Source of the DNA: an uncultured Pseudomonadota bacterium
Lineage (GTDB): Bacteria; Pseudomonadota; Alphaproteobacteria; Rs-D84
Length of the DNA stretch: 45,142 nt
Assembly (NCBI GenBank): GCA_949296475.1
Contig: CASFOK010000006.1
Location: 1 to 45,142 of the forward strand
Reading direction: 5' to 3'
This document shows, piece by piece, positions 25,479-34,437 of this stretch. Made by a program: the position numbers and the translations under genes. The notes beneath the pieces are model-generated. The model was not told where the DNA came from, searched no databases, and was given only the letters and a program-made list of their open reading frames with translations. The stretch's first letter is position 1; the number at the start of each line of letters is the position of its first letter.

Positions 25479-26207
25479 CTAGTCACAATCACATTTATTG
25501 TGACAATGACAAACATGACCAGACGTATTACTTTTACAGCCACCGCCGTTGGAACAACATTTGTGCGCGACGAAATAAGGATTTTGCTTCTTTAATATCT
25601 CTATGGTTGAGTCAACGTCATGACCATGCACAACATAGGTTTCGTCTGGTAACTTCATATCATATAACTTTGATATAGACTCACGTAAAACATTTGCGTC
25701 ACCACCAGGTAAATCATAACGACCAAAACTGTCCCGGAACAATGTATCGCCAGTCAACAGTACACCAAACGCCGGAAAATAAAACGATAAACCGCCCGCA
25801 GAATGCCCCGGCGTTTCTATGACATCCATCTGAACATTCGGCAATATGTTCCTGGAACCCGAACGCAAATCCTCGGGTTTCTTATAGTCCGCGTTAATAT
25901 GCGGAATTTCAAAAAAATCCAGCAGTGCGTTTCCCCACATAATTAAATTCCAATCGCCAGAATTTAAATACCACGGAACATTATATTTCTTTGCTAAATC
26001 CGGTGCAGCAGAAATATGGTCGCTGTGCCCGTGCGTTGAGTAAATAGCAATCAGTTTTACATTACGTTCAGACAAAACCTTGTCCCAATCTGACGCACGT
26101 CCCCATGCGTCAAATATAACCGCATCGCCGCCTTGACACACCAAAACAGAATTGGTGTTTTCTGGCGGCATATGCAGTACTTCAAAACTAAGGTCTTTAC
26201 TTGCCAT
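25479..26207 (-). CDS. Metallo-beta-lactamase-fold hydrolase with Cys-rich tail
   Basis: A 242-residue protein of the glyoxalase II-like MBL family. The metal motif HGHSDH is present (THGHSDHI), followed by ETPGHSAGGLSFYF (His), LLTGDTLFRDSFGRYDLPGG (bridging Asp) and VVHGHDVDST (His). The last 27 residues are unusual, HKCCSNGGGCKSNTSGHVCH and then C/H/D residues, with seven cysteines and three histidines, metallothionein-like. Substrate is unknown; hydroxyacylglutathione or a similar thioester is typical. It overlaps the ftsH end by 11 bp and is last in the tilS-ftsH operon. Confidence 0.88.
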   Translation of the reverse strand: MASKDLSFEVLHMPPENTNSVLVCQGGDAVIFDAWGRASDWDKVLSERNVKLIAIYSTHGHSDHISAAPDLAKKYNVPWYLNSGDWNLIMWGNALLDFFEIPHINADYKKPEDLRSGSRNILPNVQMDVIETPGHSAGGLSFYFPAFGVLLTGDTLFRDSFGRYDLPGGDANVLRESISKLYDMKLPDETYVVHGHDVDSTIEILKKQNPYFVAHKCCSNGGGCKSNTSGHVCHCHNKCDCD

Positions 26208-28134
26208 GTGCGTTACCAGATTTTTTGGTTGTTTTACCGGATGGCTTTTTTGCCTTTTCCGACCCTTTGGACGCCTTTTTGCCCAAGACGATTTCTTTAA
26301 TTTCTTCGCCGGTCAATGTTTCACGCGCCAGCAACTCTTCCGCCAGTTTTTTAACTGTTTCTTTATTTTTTGACAATAACTTAGTTGCATCGTTATGGGC
26401 AATGGTTAACCATTCTCGGACCTCGTTATCAACCAATTCTGCTGTTTTTTCCGATGCATTTTCTAATGCAGTACGACTGCCAAAGTTGTTAACTTGGTTT
26501 ATTGCAGCCAAACCTATTTTCTTTGAAAGACCAGCGGTCGTGATAGAATAACGAGTCAAACGCGTTGCCATCGCAATATCGCTTTCTGCACCCGTGGTTA
26601 TCTTGTCGGCCCCAAAGAAAACTTCTTCTGCGGCACGCCCCGCCAAAGCAATGGACAGGTTTGCCCGAACTTCGGCAATGGTCATAGACACCTTGTCGTC
26701 AATCGGCAAGTGTTGAACCATACCCAGCGCACGACCGCGCGGTATTATGGTCGCCTTGTGAATAGGGTCTGTAATATCAGCATACATTATGCTGACAAAA
26801 GCATGCCCTGCTTCGTGATACGCAGTCAATTTAATGTCTTCGGGGCGCATTTTACGAACCTTGCGCGGTCCCATAAGTATTTTATCGCGCGCTTCTTCTA
26901 CGTCTACTTGCGCGATTTCCTTGCGACCACCGCGAACTGCGTGTAAAGCCGCCTCGTTTAACAAATTCTCTAAATCTGCACCAGAAAAGCCGGTTGTACC
27001 ACGCGCAACATCTTGCAAGTCTACATCAGGTGCAATTTTGACCTTCTTTGCATACAAGTCCAAAATTTCACGACGACCAGACAAATCAGGCAAATCAATA
27101 TATACTTGACGGTCAAAACGACCCGGACGCAATAACGCAGGATCCAACATGTCCGGTCTGTTAGTCGCACCAATTACAATTATACCTGTATCGTTTGCGA
27201 AACCGTCCATTTCTATCAGTAATTGATTCAAAGTCTGCTCGCGATCTTGGTCGTTATATGAATGAGTACTGCGCCTTTGACCGATTGCATCAATTTCATC
27301 AATAAACAAAATACACGGGGCGTTACGTTTCGCCATATCAAATATTTCTTTTATCTTGGCAACCCCTAATCCTACGATTATACCAGAAAAATCACTGCCC
27401 GACGCCGCAAAGAACGGTACGTTCGCTTCGCCGGCAATTGCGCGCGCCAGCAACGTCTTACCAGTTCCAGGTTCACCAGATAGTAATATTCCCCTTGGAA
27501 TACGAGCCCCAACTTCTTTGAACTTTTCTTTATCTTTCAAGAAATCTACTATTTCCATTAATTCTTGTTTTTCTGAATCAATACCCGCAACGTCTTTGAA
27601 CGTTGTCTTTGGTTTACCTGTTGATATTTTCGTCGGATTCTGCTGCGCTAAACTGCGACTAAGACCGCCGGCACCAGCCTTGAACCCGCGGAATATCCAC
27701 CATATAAAAAACAACCCCATCAAAATAGGAACCCATGTACCTAAATAATCAACCCAGGTCTTTGAATTGTCTATTTTAATACTTGCACCGTTTTCAGCAA
27801 TTTTTGCCAATAAGTCAGGATCATATTTTATCGTCGCATTATATTTTGTCCCGTCACGCAAAGTACCCGTCGCATCTTCACCACGAATTTCCATCGTCTG
27901 AATATCCGGCGCACGACGCAAAACATCGGAAAACGACAATTCTATTGGTTTTGCCGGCGCAACGTTTTGACCGTTTTGCAAAGCCTGTGGATTTACACCG
28001 CCTATAACAAAAGCCCTGATTATCATGGCAATAAACAATATACCAAATATAGCCAAGAATGTGGACGAACCGTCCCATTTGTTACGTTTTAATTTATTTT
28101 TTATGTTCATCTTTTTGCTTTTTTTGTCTTCCAT
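26197..28134 (-). CDS. ftsH: ATP-dependent zinc metalloprotease FtsH
   Basis: A 645-residue inner-membrane AAA protease. I chose the ATG at 28134 (MEDKKSKKMN) because AGGA lies 6 bp upstream; it overlaps tilS by 41 bp. Two transmembrane helices (about 23-45 and 120-140) flank a periplasmic domain. The AAA domain has GEPGTGKT, LFIDEIDAIGQRR and the SRH region NRPDMLDPALLRPGRFDR; the peptidase motif is HEAGH. The tail is Lys-rich. The tilS-ftsH order is common in alphaproteobacteria. Confidence 0.97.
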   Translation of the reverse strand: MEDKKSKKMNIKNKLKRNKWDGSSTFLAIFGILFIAMIIRAFVIGGVNPQALQNGQNVAPAKPIELSFSDVLRRAPDIQTMEIRGEDATGTLRDGTKYNATIKYDPDLLAKIAENGASIKIDNSKTWVDYLGTWVPILMGLFFIWWIFRGFKAGAGGLSRSLAQQNPTKISTGKPKTTFKDVAGIDSEKQELMEIVDFLKDKEKFKEVGARIPRGILLSGEPGTGKTLLARAIAGEANVPFFAASGSDFSGIIVGLGVAKIKEIFDMAKRNAPCILFIDEIDAIGQRRSTHSYNDQDREQTLNQLLIEMDGFANDTGIIVIGATNRPDMLDPALLRPGRFDRQVYIDLPDLSGRREILDLYAKKVKIAPDVDLQDVARGTTGFSGADLENLLNEAALHAVRGGRKEIAQVDVEEARDKILMGPRKVRKMRPEDIKLTAYHEAGHAFVSIMYADITDPIHKATIIPRGRALGMVQHLPIDDKVSMTIAEVRANLSIALAGRAAEEVFFGADKITTGAESDIAMATRLTRYSITTAGLSKKIGLAAINQVNNFGSRTALENASEKTAELVDNEVREWLTIAHNDATKLLSKNKETVKKLAEELLARETLTGEEIKEIVLGKKASKGSEKAKKPSGKTTKKSGNAHGK

Positions 28135-29086
28135 GTCTTGTCCTAAAACTTGTTTTTGCACCTTCGGGCACAATCAAAATCCGCTGTCCCAGACGACGAA
28201 TCGTACAATGCCCCAAGGTAAATTTACAATCAGTCTTTAATTTATCTAGTGCGTTTGACAGCGAATTCAAGCGTGGCTGATACTCGTCCCCCCCAATGCG
28301 TTGAATTAATGTACCAAGAAACTTTAACCTAATATCGGGGGCTTGGTCAAATAGAAAAGAATCAGCAAACACTGCACGCTTTTCTGTAAGCACCTGCGCG
28401 ATATAATCTTCTACCTCTGCATCCAAAGTGTCACGAATTCGCCCCAAGTTCTCAATAGCCAATAAAATTCTGTCATCAGAAATGCCTAATTTTTCAGACA
28501 ATAAATGACGGTTCTGCCTGATACGAACGCGCGTATAATGCGGGTCTTCGTTCATTTCGTCCATAAAGTATTTTATTCCGTTATCGTCGCAATATCGCCG
28601 CAATTCTGAACGATGTACCCTTAATAAAGGCCTTACAATTTTAACGCCACCGCGCCAAGACACAGGACGCATGGCCGACAAACCGTATAAACCACTGCCA
28701 CGACCAAGGTTCATTAAAAAAGTCTCTATCTGGTCATCGGCATGATGCGCAACCAGTAACGCGTCTATGCCGTTTTCAGCGCAAAAATCCGTCATTAATT
28801 TATAACGTGCCGTTCTGGCGGCGGCTTCTAGCCCAGCAACCGGCTTTTCACCTATCCAATAAAATATCTGACACGCAACGCCTAATTGCTGACATAAATC
28901 TTGCACATATTGCGTTTCAATCGCGGCGTTGGCACGCAAACCATGATTAACATGTAAACAAATGATATCTTTACGAAGTTGCGCCAACCAACATAATAAA
29001 CATACCGAATCAATGCCGCCACTGACAGCGACCGCCAGTTTCTGATCTTGGTATTGCAACATAAAATCAACAAAGTTTTTATTCAT
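28094..29086 (-). CDS. tilS: tRNA(Ile)-lysidine synthase
   Basis: A 330-residue enzyme that converts C34 of tRNA-Ile(CAU) to lysidine. The N-type ATP pyrophosphatase P-loop AVSGGIDSVCLL is at about 18-29, HVNHGLR and HHADDQIETFLMNLGRGSGLYGLSAM follow, all typical. The C-terminal part is short compared with E. coli TilS (about 430), consistent with the smaller alphaproteobacterial form. First gene of the tilS-ftsH-MBL operon. A TAAAAT lies 9 bp before the ATG and no Shine-Dalgarno is visible. Confidence 0.93.
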   Translation of the reverse strand: MNKNFVDFMLQYQDQKLAVAVSGGIDSVCLLCWLAQLRKDIICLHVNHGLRANAAIETQYVQDLCQQLGVACQIFYWIGEKPVAGLEAAARTARYKLMTDFCAENGIDALLVAHHADDQIETFLMNLGRGSGLYGLSAMRPVSWRGGVKIVRPLLRVHRSELRRYCDDNGIKYFMDEMNEDPHYTRVRIRQNRHLLSEKLGISDDRILLAIENLGRIRDTLDAEVEDYIAQVLTEKRAVFADSFLFDQAPDIRLKFLGTLIQRIGGDEYQPRLNSLSNALDKLKTDCKFTLGHCTIRRLGQRILIVPEGAKTSFRTRHGRQKKQKDEHKK

Positions 29087-29101
29087 AATGACAATATTTT
29101 A

Positions 29102-29110
29102 TGCTATAAT
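29102..29110 (+). promoter_or_regulatory. Extended -10 promoter of the LOG gene
   Basis: TGCTATAAT (29102-29110) is an extended -10 element; AAAGGA precedes the ATG at 29137. No good -35 is present. Confidence 0.55.
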
Positions 29111-29136
29111 TCGCAAAAATAAAGGAAAAATAAAAA

Positions 29137-29688
29137 ATGTCACAAAAACTAAACACAATCGCTGTATATTGCGGTCATCAATACGGTACTAATCCAGAGT
29201 TTGCGCGCGACGCTAAAAAAGTCGGCGAATTGTTAGGGAAAAATAAACTAGATATGGTTTTCGGTGGCGGAGACGTCGGTCTGATGGGCACCGTCGCAAC
29301 GGCCGCGTTGGAAAACGGCACACACGTAGTCGGCGTTTCTACACATAATGTTATAGAAAAGCAAGAACCCGTACACACCGGCGTAGAAATTCAGGTGGTA
29401 ACAGGCGTGAACGAACGAAAACAAAAAATGTACGAACTTTCTGACGCTTTTATAATTTTACCCGGCGGAATCGGAACGTTAAACGAATTAACCGACATAA
29501 TGACAATGCAACAAATCGGCGAATCCAGAAAACCGTTGTTCTTTTTAAATACAGCAAAATTCTGGGAACCGTTTGGAACCTTGTTCGTACATATGCAACA
29601 ATGCGGTTTCATAGAAGACCTGAAAGACTATAACCTGCATGTTGCCGCCACCCCGGAAGAACTGATGGAATTAATAAAAAAATATTAA
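29137..29688 (+). CDS. LOG family protein (nucleotide 5'-monophosphate phosphoribohydrolase type)
   Basis: A 183-residue Rossmann-like protein. It has VFGGGDVGLMGTVATAAL and the family signature PGGIGTLNEL, with ESRKPLFFLNT between them and the end. Members cleave the N-glycosidic bond of cytokinin riboside monophosphate or of purine/pyrimidine monophosphates; in bacteria the true substrate is usually a nucleotide. Its TAA overlaps the stop of the convergent DUF167 gene in TTAA. Confidence 0.9.
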   Translation: MSQKLNTIAVYCGHQYGTNPEFARDAKKVGELLGKNKLDMVFGGGDVGLMGTVATAALENGTHVVGVSTHNVIEKQEPVHTGVEIQVVTGVNERKQKMYELSDAFIILPGGIGTLNELTDIMTMQQIGESRKPLFFLNTAKFWEPFGTLFVHMQQCGFIEDLKDYNLHVAATPEELMELIKKY

Positions 29689-29900
29689 ATTTCTATCACT
29701 TTATCGCGACAGGTTTGACCGCGAATTATTTTAATGCTGGTCTTGGGTACATCATAGTACTTGGCCAGCATTTTTACTACCGCCTCGTTCGCTTGCCCGT
29801 CCGCGGGGACCGACACTGTATGCACGCGTACAGTACCGTCAGCATCAACGGTAACCTTGTTCTGTCGCGCACGCGGAATAACACGAACTTTTATAATCAT
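29685..29900 (-). CDS. DUF167 / YggU family protein
   Basis: A 71-residue protein with the family fold: KVRVIPRARQNKV, VHTVSVPADGQANEAVVKMLA and SIKIIRGQTCRDKVIEI. Function of the family is not established. Its ATG overlaps the HIT gene stop (4 bp), so the two are coupled. Confidence 0.9.
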   Translation of the reverse strand: MIIKVRVIPRARQNKVTVDADGTVRVHTVSVPADGQANEAVVKMLAKYYDVPKTSIKIIRGQTCRDKVIEI

Positions 29901-30271
29901 TTATCTGCTAAAATATTACGAAGATCTGTTTTTTTATCGCCCGCAACCAAATGCATATGAAAGTGAAATACAGACTGCTTTACAAACGGAGCATTTGCCC
30001 CGGCATTGGCCAAAACGTTAAAGTTTTCACAAATCCCTAATTTATTTGCGGTTTCTTTAAAGCAAATCCAAAAGTCCCTTTGCTCTTCCGGTTTTGCGTG
30101 CTTCACAAAGTCCAACACGTTTTCATATTCGCCCTTTGGTATTACAAGAACATGCTTTTCAAACAGTGGGTTTATATCGTTAAAACTTAGCGCGTGTTCG
30201 TTTTCTACGATTTTACTGCATGGTATTTCGTTTCTTATAATTTTTGCAAAAACATTGTTTTTATCATACAT
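29897..30271 (-). CDS. HIT family protein (HinT-like)
   Basis: A 124-residue nucleotide hydrolase/transferase of the histidine-triad family. Start ATG at 30271 (MYDKNNVF) follows AAGGGA. FAKIIRNEIPCSKIVEN at the N terminus and the triad HFHMHLVAG near the C terminus are canonical, with NVLANAGANAP before it. It probably hydrolyses AMP-linked substrates. First gene of a two-gene unit with DUF167. Confidence 0.93.
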   Translation of the reverse strand: MYDKNNVFAKIIRNEIPCSKIVENEHALSFNDINPLFEKHVLVIPKGEYENVLDFVKHAKPEEQRDFWICFKETANKLGICENFNVLANAGANAPFVKQSVFHFHMHLVAGDKKTDLRNILADK

Positions 30272-30328
30272 ACTTTTTCCCTTTGGTAACAAATGGCAGA
30301 ATATTACAACGCGCAAATAAAATCAAGC

Positions 30329-30356
30329 CTTGAAATCATGTTTTAACGCACTATAT
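30329..30356 (+). promoter_or_regulatory. Heat-shock (sigma-32 type) promoter of groESL
   Basis: CTTGAA (30329-30334), 16-bp spacer, CTATAT (30351-30356) fits the alphaproteobacterial RpoH promoter pattern. No CIRCE inverted repeat is seen between it and groES. Confidence 0.7.
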
Positions 30357-30398
30357 CTATGCCCAGAAGCAGACAGAATAGAATCAAGGAGAATAAAT

Positions 30399-30686
30399 AT
30401 GTTCAAACCTTTACATAATTATGTACTGTTGGAAAGAATAGAAGAAGAAAGCAAAACAGCAGGCGGAATAATCATCCCAGATAACGCAAAAGAAAAACCA
30501 TCACGCGGGCGCGTAATCGCCGTTGGCGACGGGGCTTTTGACGGCGACGACCACATTCCTATGACAGTAAAAGTCGGTGACGTTGTATTATTCGCAAAAT
30601 GGGCATCCAGCGCAAACGAAGTAAAAATAGACGGTAAAGATTACGTACTTATCAAAGAAACAGACATATTGGGAATCTTGGAATAA
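30399..30686 (+). CDS. groES: Co-chaperonin GroES
   Basis: A 95-residue lid subunit of the GroEL chamber. The ATG at 30399 follows AAGGAG; the sequence [27 protein letters not shown] and the mobile-loop and dome features ([21 protein letters not shown]) are standard. It is 17 bp upstream of groEL in one operon with a heat-shock promoter. Confidence 0.98.
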   Translation: MFKPLHNYVLLERIEEESKTAGGIIIPDNAKEKPSRGRVIAVGDGAFDGDDHIPMTVKVGDVVLFAKWASSANEVKIDGKDYVLIKETDILGILE

Positions 30687-30703
30687 ACAAAAAGGGTTAA
30701 AAT

Positions 30704-32320
30704 ATGGCAAAAGAAATCGTTTTTGACACAGATAAAATGGCAGCCGGCGTTGATAAACTGGCAAACGCAGTAAAAATAACAATGGGTCCAAAAGGACGCA
30801 CTGTTGTAATTGAAAAATCTTATGGCGCACCCGTCGCTACGAAAGACGGCGTAACCGTTGCAAAAGCAGTATCACTTAAAGACCCACAAGAAAATATCGG
30901 CGCTCGTATGGTGCAAGAAGTTGCAAAAAAAGCAGGTGATGATGCCGGTGACGGAACGACAACTGCAACCGTACTGGCACAAAAACTTATTCACGAAGGT
31001 CGCCGTGTAATTGCGGCCGGTATGAATCCTATGGACATCAAACGCGGAATTGATTTGGCAACAGCGGCGGTCGTCGCAGATATTGAAAAACACGCGCGTC
31101 CTGTAAAAGATAGCGCTGAAATCGCACAAGTCGCAACCATCTCTGCAAACAGCGATAATGACATAGGCGAAAAAATCGCTGACGCTATGGAAAAGGTTGG
31201 TAAAGAAGGCGTCATAACCGTTGAAGAAGCAAAAGGCTTGGAAACAGAAATTGACGTCGTAGAAGGCATGCAATTTGACCAAGGATTTATGTCACCATAC
31301 TTTGTCACGAACAGTGAAAAAATGCTGGCCGAACTTGACGGCGCACAGATTTTGGTTTCAGAAAAGAAAATAACGGGCTTGCAAGCATTGTTACCTATTT
31401 TGGAACCAATCGCACAATCCGGTCGCCCACTGTTGATTATCGCGGAAGACGTTGAATCCGAAGCCTTGGCAACATTAGTACTAAACAAATTGCGTGGTGG
31501 CTTAAAAGTTTGCGCGGTAAAGGCACCCGGCTTTGGCGACAGACGCAAAGAAATGCTGAAAGACATCGCCGCTGTCACGGGCGCAACCGTTGTATCAGAT
31601 GATATGGGTATGACATTTGAAAATATTACCGCCGACGTTTTAGGAACAGCAAAAAAAGTAGTCGTAAGCAAAGATTCTACTCTGTTGGCCCAAGGTGGCG
31701 GCGATAAAAAAGCGATTAACGCACGCGCAGACGAAATCCGTAAATTACTGTCCACAAGCACAAGCGATTATGATAAAGAAAAATTATCAGAACGCTTGGC
31801 AAAACTGGTCGGCGGCGTTGCCGTCATCAAAGTTGGCGGTATGACAGAAGTAGAAGTCAAAGAAAAGAAAGACCGCGTAGATGACGCATTAGCAGCAACG
31901 CGCGCAGCAGTCGCAGAAGGCATCGTTGCCGGCGGCGGTATTGCACTTGTTCGCGCCGTCAACGCACTTGAAAAACTGTCTGGCGCAAACCAAGACCAAA
32001 ACGTTGGTATAGATATCGTTCGCAGAACTTTGGTTGCACCGTGTGCACAAATTGCTGAAAACGCTGGTGTGTCCGGTGAAATCGTTGTCGGCAAGGTAAT
32101 GGAAGCAAAAGATTATAACTTTGGCTATAACGCACAAACCGGCGAATATGTAGACATGATGAAGGCCGGTATCATTGACCCTGCAAAAGTTGTAAAGACG
32201 GCAATCCAAGCCGCAGCAAGCACAGCAGGCGTCTTACTTACAACCGGTGCCGTTATGTCTGAAATTCCAGAAGAAAAACCCGCACAACAAATGCCGGGCG
32301 GTATGCCAGGAATGATGTAA
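30704..32320 (+). CDS. groEL: Chaperonin GroEL
   Basis: A 538-residue 60-kDa chaperonin subunit that folds proteins in a double ring. Highly conserved landmarks: [28 protein letters not shown] (ATP site), the apical domain with [10 protein letters not shown], the ATP-site [18 protein letters not shown], and the C-terminal Gly-Met tail (MPGGMPGMM). Length is standard. Co-transcribed with groES. Confidence 0.99.
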   Translation: MAKEIVFDTDKMAAGVDKLANAVKITMGPKGRTVVIEKSYGAPVATKDGVTVAKAVSLKDPQENIGARMVQEVAKKAGDDAGDGTTTATVLAQKLIHEGRRVIAAGMNPMDIKRGIDLATAAVVADIEKHARPVKDSAEIAQVATISANSDNDIGEKIADAMEKVGKEGVITVEEAKGLETEIDVVEGMQFDQGFMSPYFVTNSEKMLAELDGAQILVSEKKITGLQALLPILEPIAQSGRPLLIIAEDVESEALATLVLNKLRGGLKVCAVKAPGFGDRRKEMLKDIAAVTGATVVSDDMGMTFENITADVLGTAKKVVVSKDSTLLAQGGGDKKAINARADEIRKLLSTSTSDYDKEKLSERLAKLVGGVAVIKVGGMTEVEVKEKKDRVDDALAATRAAVAEGIVAGGGIALVRAVNALEKLSGANQDQNVGIDIVRRTLVAPCAQIAENAGVSGEIVVGKVMEAKDYNFGYNAQTGEYVDMMKAGIIDPAKVVKTAIQAAASTAGVLLTTGAVMSEIPEEKPAQQMPGGMPGMM

Positions 32321-32326
32321 ACAACA

Positions 32327-32358
32327 TAAAAACACACCCCCTTATCGGGGGTGTTTTT
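32327..32358. terminator. Terminator of groESL, usable on both strands
   Basis: Stem ACACCCCC/GGGGGTGT with a 5-base loop, preceded by A-run and followed by T5. It lies between groEL and the convergent lipoprotein gene. Confidence 0.9.
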
Positions 32359-32364
32359 ATAATT

Positions 32365-33099
32365 TTAATATGTGAAATCTAATTTCAAATTACCAAAATC
32401 ATCGTGCGTCGCTTCGTTTACAAGAATCATATTTTTCCCGACCGTCCACTTATTTGTAAGTTCTGGTGGAACAATCTTATCCTTTGTACCTGCATAATGA
32501 ACCTGCGCAACATCAGGCAACGCTTCTAGGTTCATAGATTTGGATAATGAACTGTCACCGAAATACTCTGTCCAATCTGCATGATTTAAGACACCTGCAA
32601 CAGTTATCCATTTTTTCACATTTAACTCTGGGTACTGCTCTATCACCAAACCAGACACCATTGCACCGCCAGAATACCCAATTAAAATTATCGGGTTCTG
32701 ACCGGCAAGTTGTTTTATTGCCGACGCCATTGAATCTATTACTGCCCTATTAAAACGTCCATCCGTCCAATATGTCTGTTCGCATTGTGGCGACATTATA
32801 AACTGACAAGGACGCGCCATATAAACAACGTTAGGCGAAACATCCGAAAACGCCAAATCGCGCAGAAAGGTGCTTTTCGGACTGGGGTCAGCCGTCGGCA
32901 TTCCCCGCCCATTAAAAGCGTGTCCGTCACCTTCTATGTAAATATGCACAGGGCTGCTTGTATCATTCTTCTTCTGCCAAACAGCAATATCAAAACTATT
33001 CGTTGAAATAGGAGTGTATTCATAGTCCGTCGGAACATGAGGCGTGCCAGCGCAACCGCATACACATACAGATATCAAAAATATTTTATATGATTTCAC
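32365..33099 (-). CDS. Alpha/beta-hydrolase-like lipoprotein
   Basis: A 244-residue exported protein with a lipobox-like CVCGC (modified Cys about 16). It has the nucleophile elbow GYSGGAM, an EGDGHAF oxyanion-type segment, YMARPCQF and a late HDD (EATHDDFG) for the acid/His parts. It resembles secreted serine hydrolases of unknown substrate. The lipobox is not perfect, so periplasmic secretion without lipid is possible. It stands alone, convergent to groEL. Confidence 0.75.
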   Translation of the reverse strand: MKSYKIFLISVCVCGCAGTPHVPTDYEYTPISTNSFDIAVWQKKNDTSSPVHIYIEGDGHAFNGRGMPTADPSPKSTFLRDLAFSDVSPNVVYMARPCQFIMSPQCEQTYWTDGRFNRAVIDSMASAIKQLAGQNPIILIGYSGGAMVSGLVIEQYPELNVKKWITVAGVLNHADWTEYFGDSSLSKSMNLEALPDVAQVHYAGTKDKIVPPELTNKWTVGKNMILVNEATHDDFGNLKLDFTY

Positions 33100-33147
33100 T
33101 GTTACTTATATTATTCATTCGCACCATAACAGTCAAACCCAAAGTAT

Positions 33148-33200
33148 TTGACAAAACATCTTGACAAAATACTTGACAAACATTATTTTTAGGGTATAGT
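33148..33200 (+). promoter_or_regulatory. Promoter with three direct TTGACA repeats
   Basis: TTGACA occurs at 33148-33153, 33161-33166 and 33173-33178. The last is 16 bp before TATAGT (33195-33200) and serves as -35; the others lie 13 and 12 bp apart and could be activator or repressor sites. The gene at 33228 follows. Confidence 0.55.
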
Positions 33201-33227
33201 TAACATAACCATAAAAAAGGTAGGCAC

Positions 33228-33998
33228 ATGTTAAAAGCACTAAAAATGAAAATCGCGACAAATCGCATAAAAAACAAAAGCAAAAACACGCGCGCAAAAA
33301 GCACACGCGTTGCTGGTAAAAACAACCAAAGATTCTGGGCAAAAGTATTAAACGTAATATATGCCCCATTCCGTTTTATCGGACGCATATTTACAAAGTT
33401 ATGGTTATGGATTCGCAGTCTTGATGTAATCGGACTTGTTAATATGACTTTATTGTCCGCTATTATCGTGCTGTTTTCAATGCTTATTTTAGACATGACA
33501 ATATGTAATAAAAAGCCCGTTATAATAATAGCAAAAAATGATATTGAACAGTTTAATAAAACCGATATCAAAAACAACCAAGAAAAACAAATTACCCAAC
33601 AAGTCGCACAAACAACGTTACCAATTAAACGCGACGCCAATCGTAAATACACACAAAAAACCGTTACAACAACACACGTTGAAAAATGCGCCGTCACAGA
33701 ACGTCAAACTGCACGCGTAAAAAACACGCTATATGGCGATATCATTATTGACAGCCGTGGCGCTGCAGCGGTTTTAAAAGACGGTGACAGCATCAAAGGA
33801 AATTTATTTATACAAAACATGCGCAAATACACGTTGCCTTGTGGTATGTATATTGACGGTGATTTATTCTTGCGCGACGTAAACATGTTACAATTCTGTG
33901 GCGATTTTACTGTTACAGGTAACATTTATGTCAGCCCACGTTCTTCGTTCGGGCCGATCCCGCGTACTGCAAGACTGGGAGGACAAGTTATTTTATAA
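33228..33998 (+). CDS. Membrane-anchored protein with bactofilin-like beta domain
   Basis: A 256-residue protein I do not recognise as a family. The first 60 residues are very basic (KNKSKNTRAKSTRVAGKNN), then a transmembrane helix at about 68-90. After a polar linker (100-160), residues about 163-256 repeat short strands with glycine turns: LYGDIIIDS, DSIKGNLFIQN, MYIDGDLFLRD, FCGDFTVTGNIYVS, ending ARLGGQVIL. This resembles a right-handed beta-helix or bactofilin-type fold in the periplasm. A basic cytoplasmic N terminus suggests interaction with nucleic acid or phospholipid (inference). A ribosome site AAAGGTAG precedes the ATG. Confidence 0.7.
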   Translation: MLKALKMKIATNRIKNKSKNTRAKSTRVAGKNNQRFWAKVLNVIYAPFRFIGRIFTKLWLWIRSLDVIGLVNMTLLSAIIVLFSMLILDMTICNKKPVIIIAKNDIEQFNKTDIKNNQEKQITQQVAQTTLPIKRDANRKYTQKTVTTTHVEKCAVTERQTARVKNTLYGDIIIDSRGAAAVLKDGDSIKGNLFIQNMRKYTLPCGMYIDGDLFLRDVNMLQFCGDFTVTGNIYVSPRSSFGPIPRTARLGGQVIL

Positions 33999-34021
33999 AG
34001 CACAATTTTCGTGCTTGCCAC

Positions 34022-34050
34022 AAAAGACCGCAACCAGCGGTCTTTTTTTA
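34022..34050 (+). terminator. Terminator of the bactofilin-like gene
   Basis: Stem AAAGACCGC/GCGGTCTTT (34023-34031 with 34037-34045), then a T-run. Confidence 0.9.
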
Positions 34051-34070
34051 TAGATTTTCTGCTTAAAATA

Positions 34071-34079
34071 TGATATAAT
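34071..34079 (+). promoter_or_regulatory. Extended -10 promoter of the small membrane protein
   Basis: TGATATAAT (34071-34079) is an extended -10 element; a long GGAAGGA ribosome site precedes the ATG at 34110. Confidence 0.6.
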
Positions 34080-34109
34080 ACTGTCACAGTTCAAATGAAG
34101 GAAGGAAAT

Positions 34110-34385
34110 ATGAACATGTTTGAAAAAATTTTAAGTGTTTTTGGTAAAAACCTTGGTTATACGATTATATTAATCGTTGCCGTTATATTTTTTGCCTATT
34201 TTTCTGACGGATTAATTCCTGGAATATTAACAGCATTAAGCGCTTTGGTTGCCTATGTTTGCATCGTTATGCTTTACAAAGAATTTAAAAAAGCATTTGC
34301 ATCAAAACCGGTTGCACAACCACCAGCAACCGTTGCAAAAAAAGCACAAAAAAAAGTTACCAAAAAGAAAACAAATAAAAAATAA
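34110..34385 (+). CDS. Small membrane protein with Lys/Ala-rich tail
   Basis: A 91-residue protein, start ATG at 34110 (MNMFEKIL) after GGAAGGA. Two transmembrane helices at about 14-32 and 35-55. The last 30 residues (KPVAQPPATVAKKAQKKV and a KK-rich end) are histone-H1-like and cytoplasmic in the positive-inside orientation. Function unknown. It has its own promoter and a shared terminator. Confidence 0.75.
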   Translation: MNMFEKILSVFGKNLGYTIILIVAVIFFAYFSDGLIPGILTALSALVAYVCIVMLYKEFKKAFASKPVAQPPATVAKKAQKKVTKKKTNKK

Positions 34386-34407
34386 ATCTATACTATATTA
34401 ATCGTTT

Positions 34408-34437
34408 AAAAAATCCCGCGTTTGCGGGATTTTTTTA
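34408..34437. terminator. Bidirectional terminator for the small membrane gene and secG
   Basis: Stem AAATCCCGC/GCGGGATTT with loop GTTT, flanked by A- and T-runs, between two convergent genes. Confidence 0.9.

Noticed and set aside
30357-30398. CIRCE element before groES
   Set aside because: No TTAGCACTC-type inverted repeat is present in the leader; the CTTGAA-16-CTATAT heat-shock promoter is enough.
30991-31761. Long open frame of 256 codons on the minus strand inside groEL
   Set aside because: It lies fully antisense to a highly conserved gene, has Ser/Pro/Ala-rich composition expected of a mirrored frame, and has no ribosome site.
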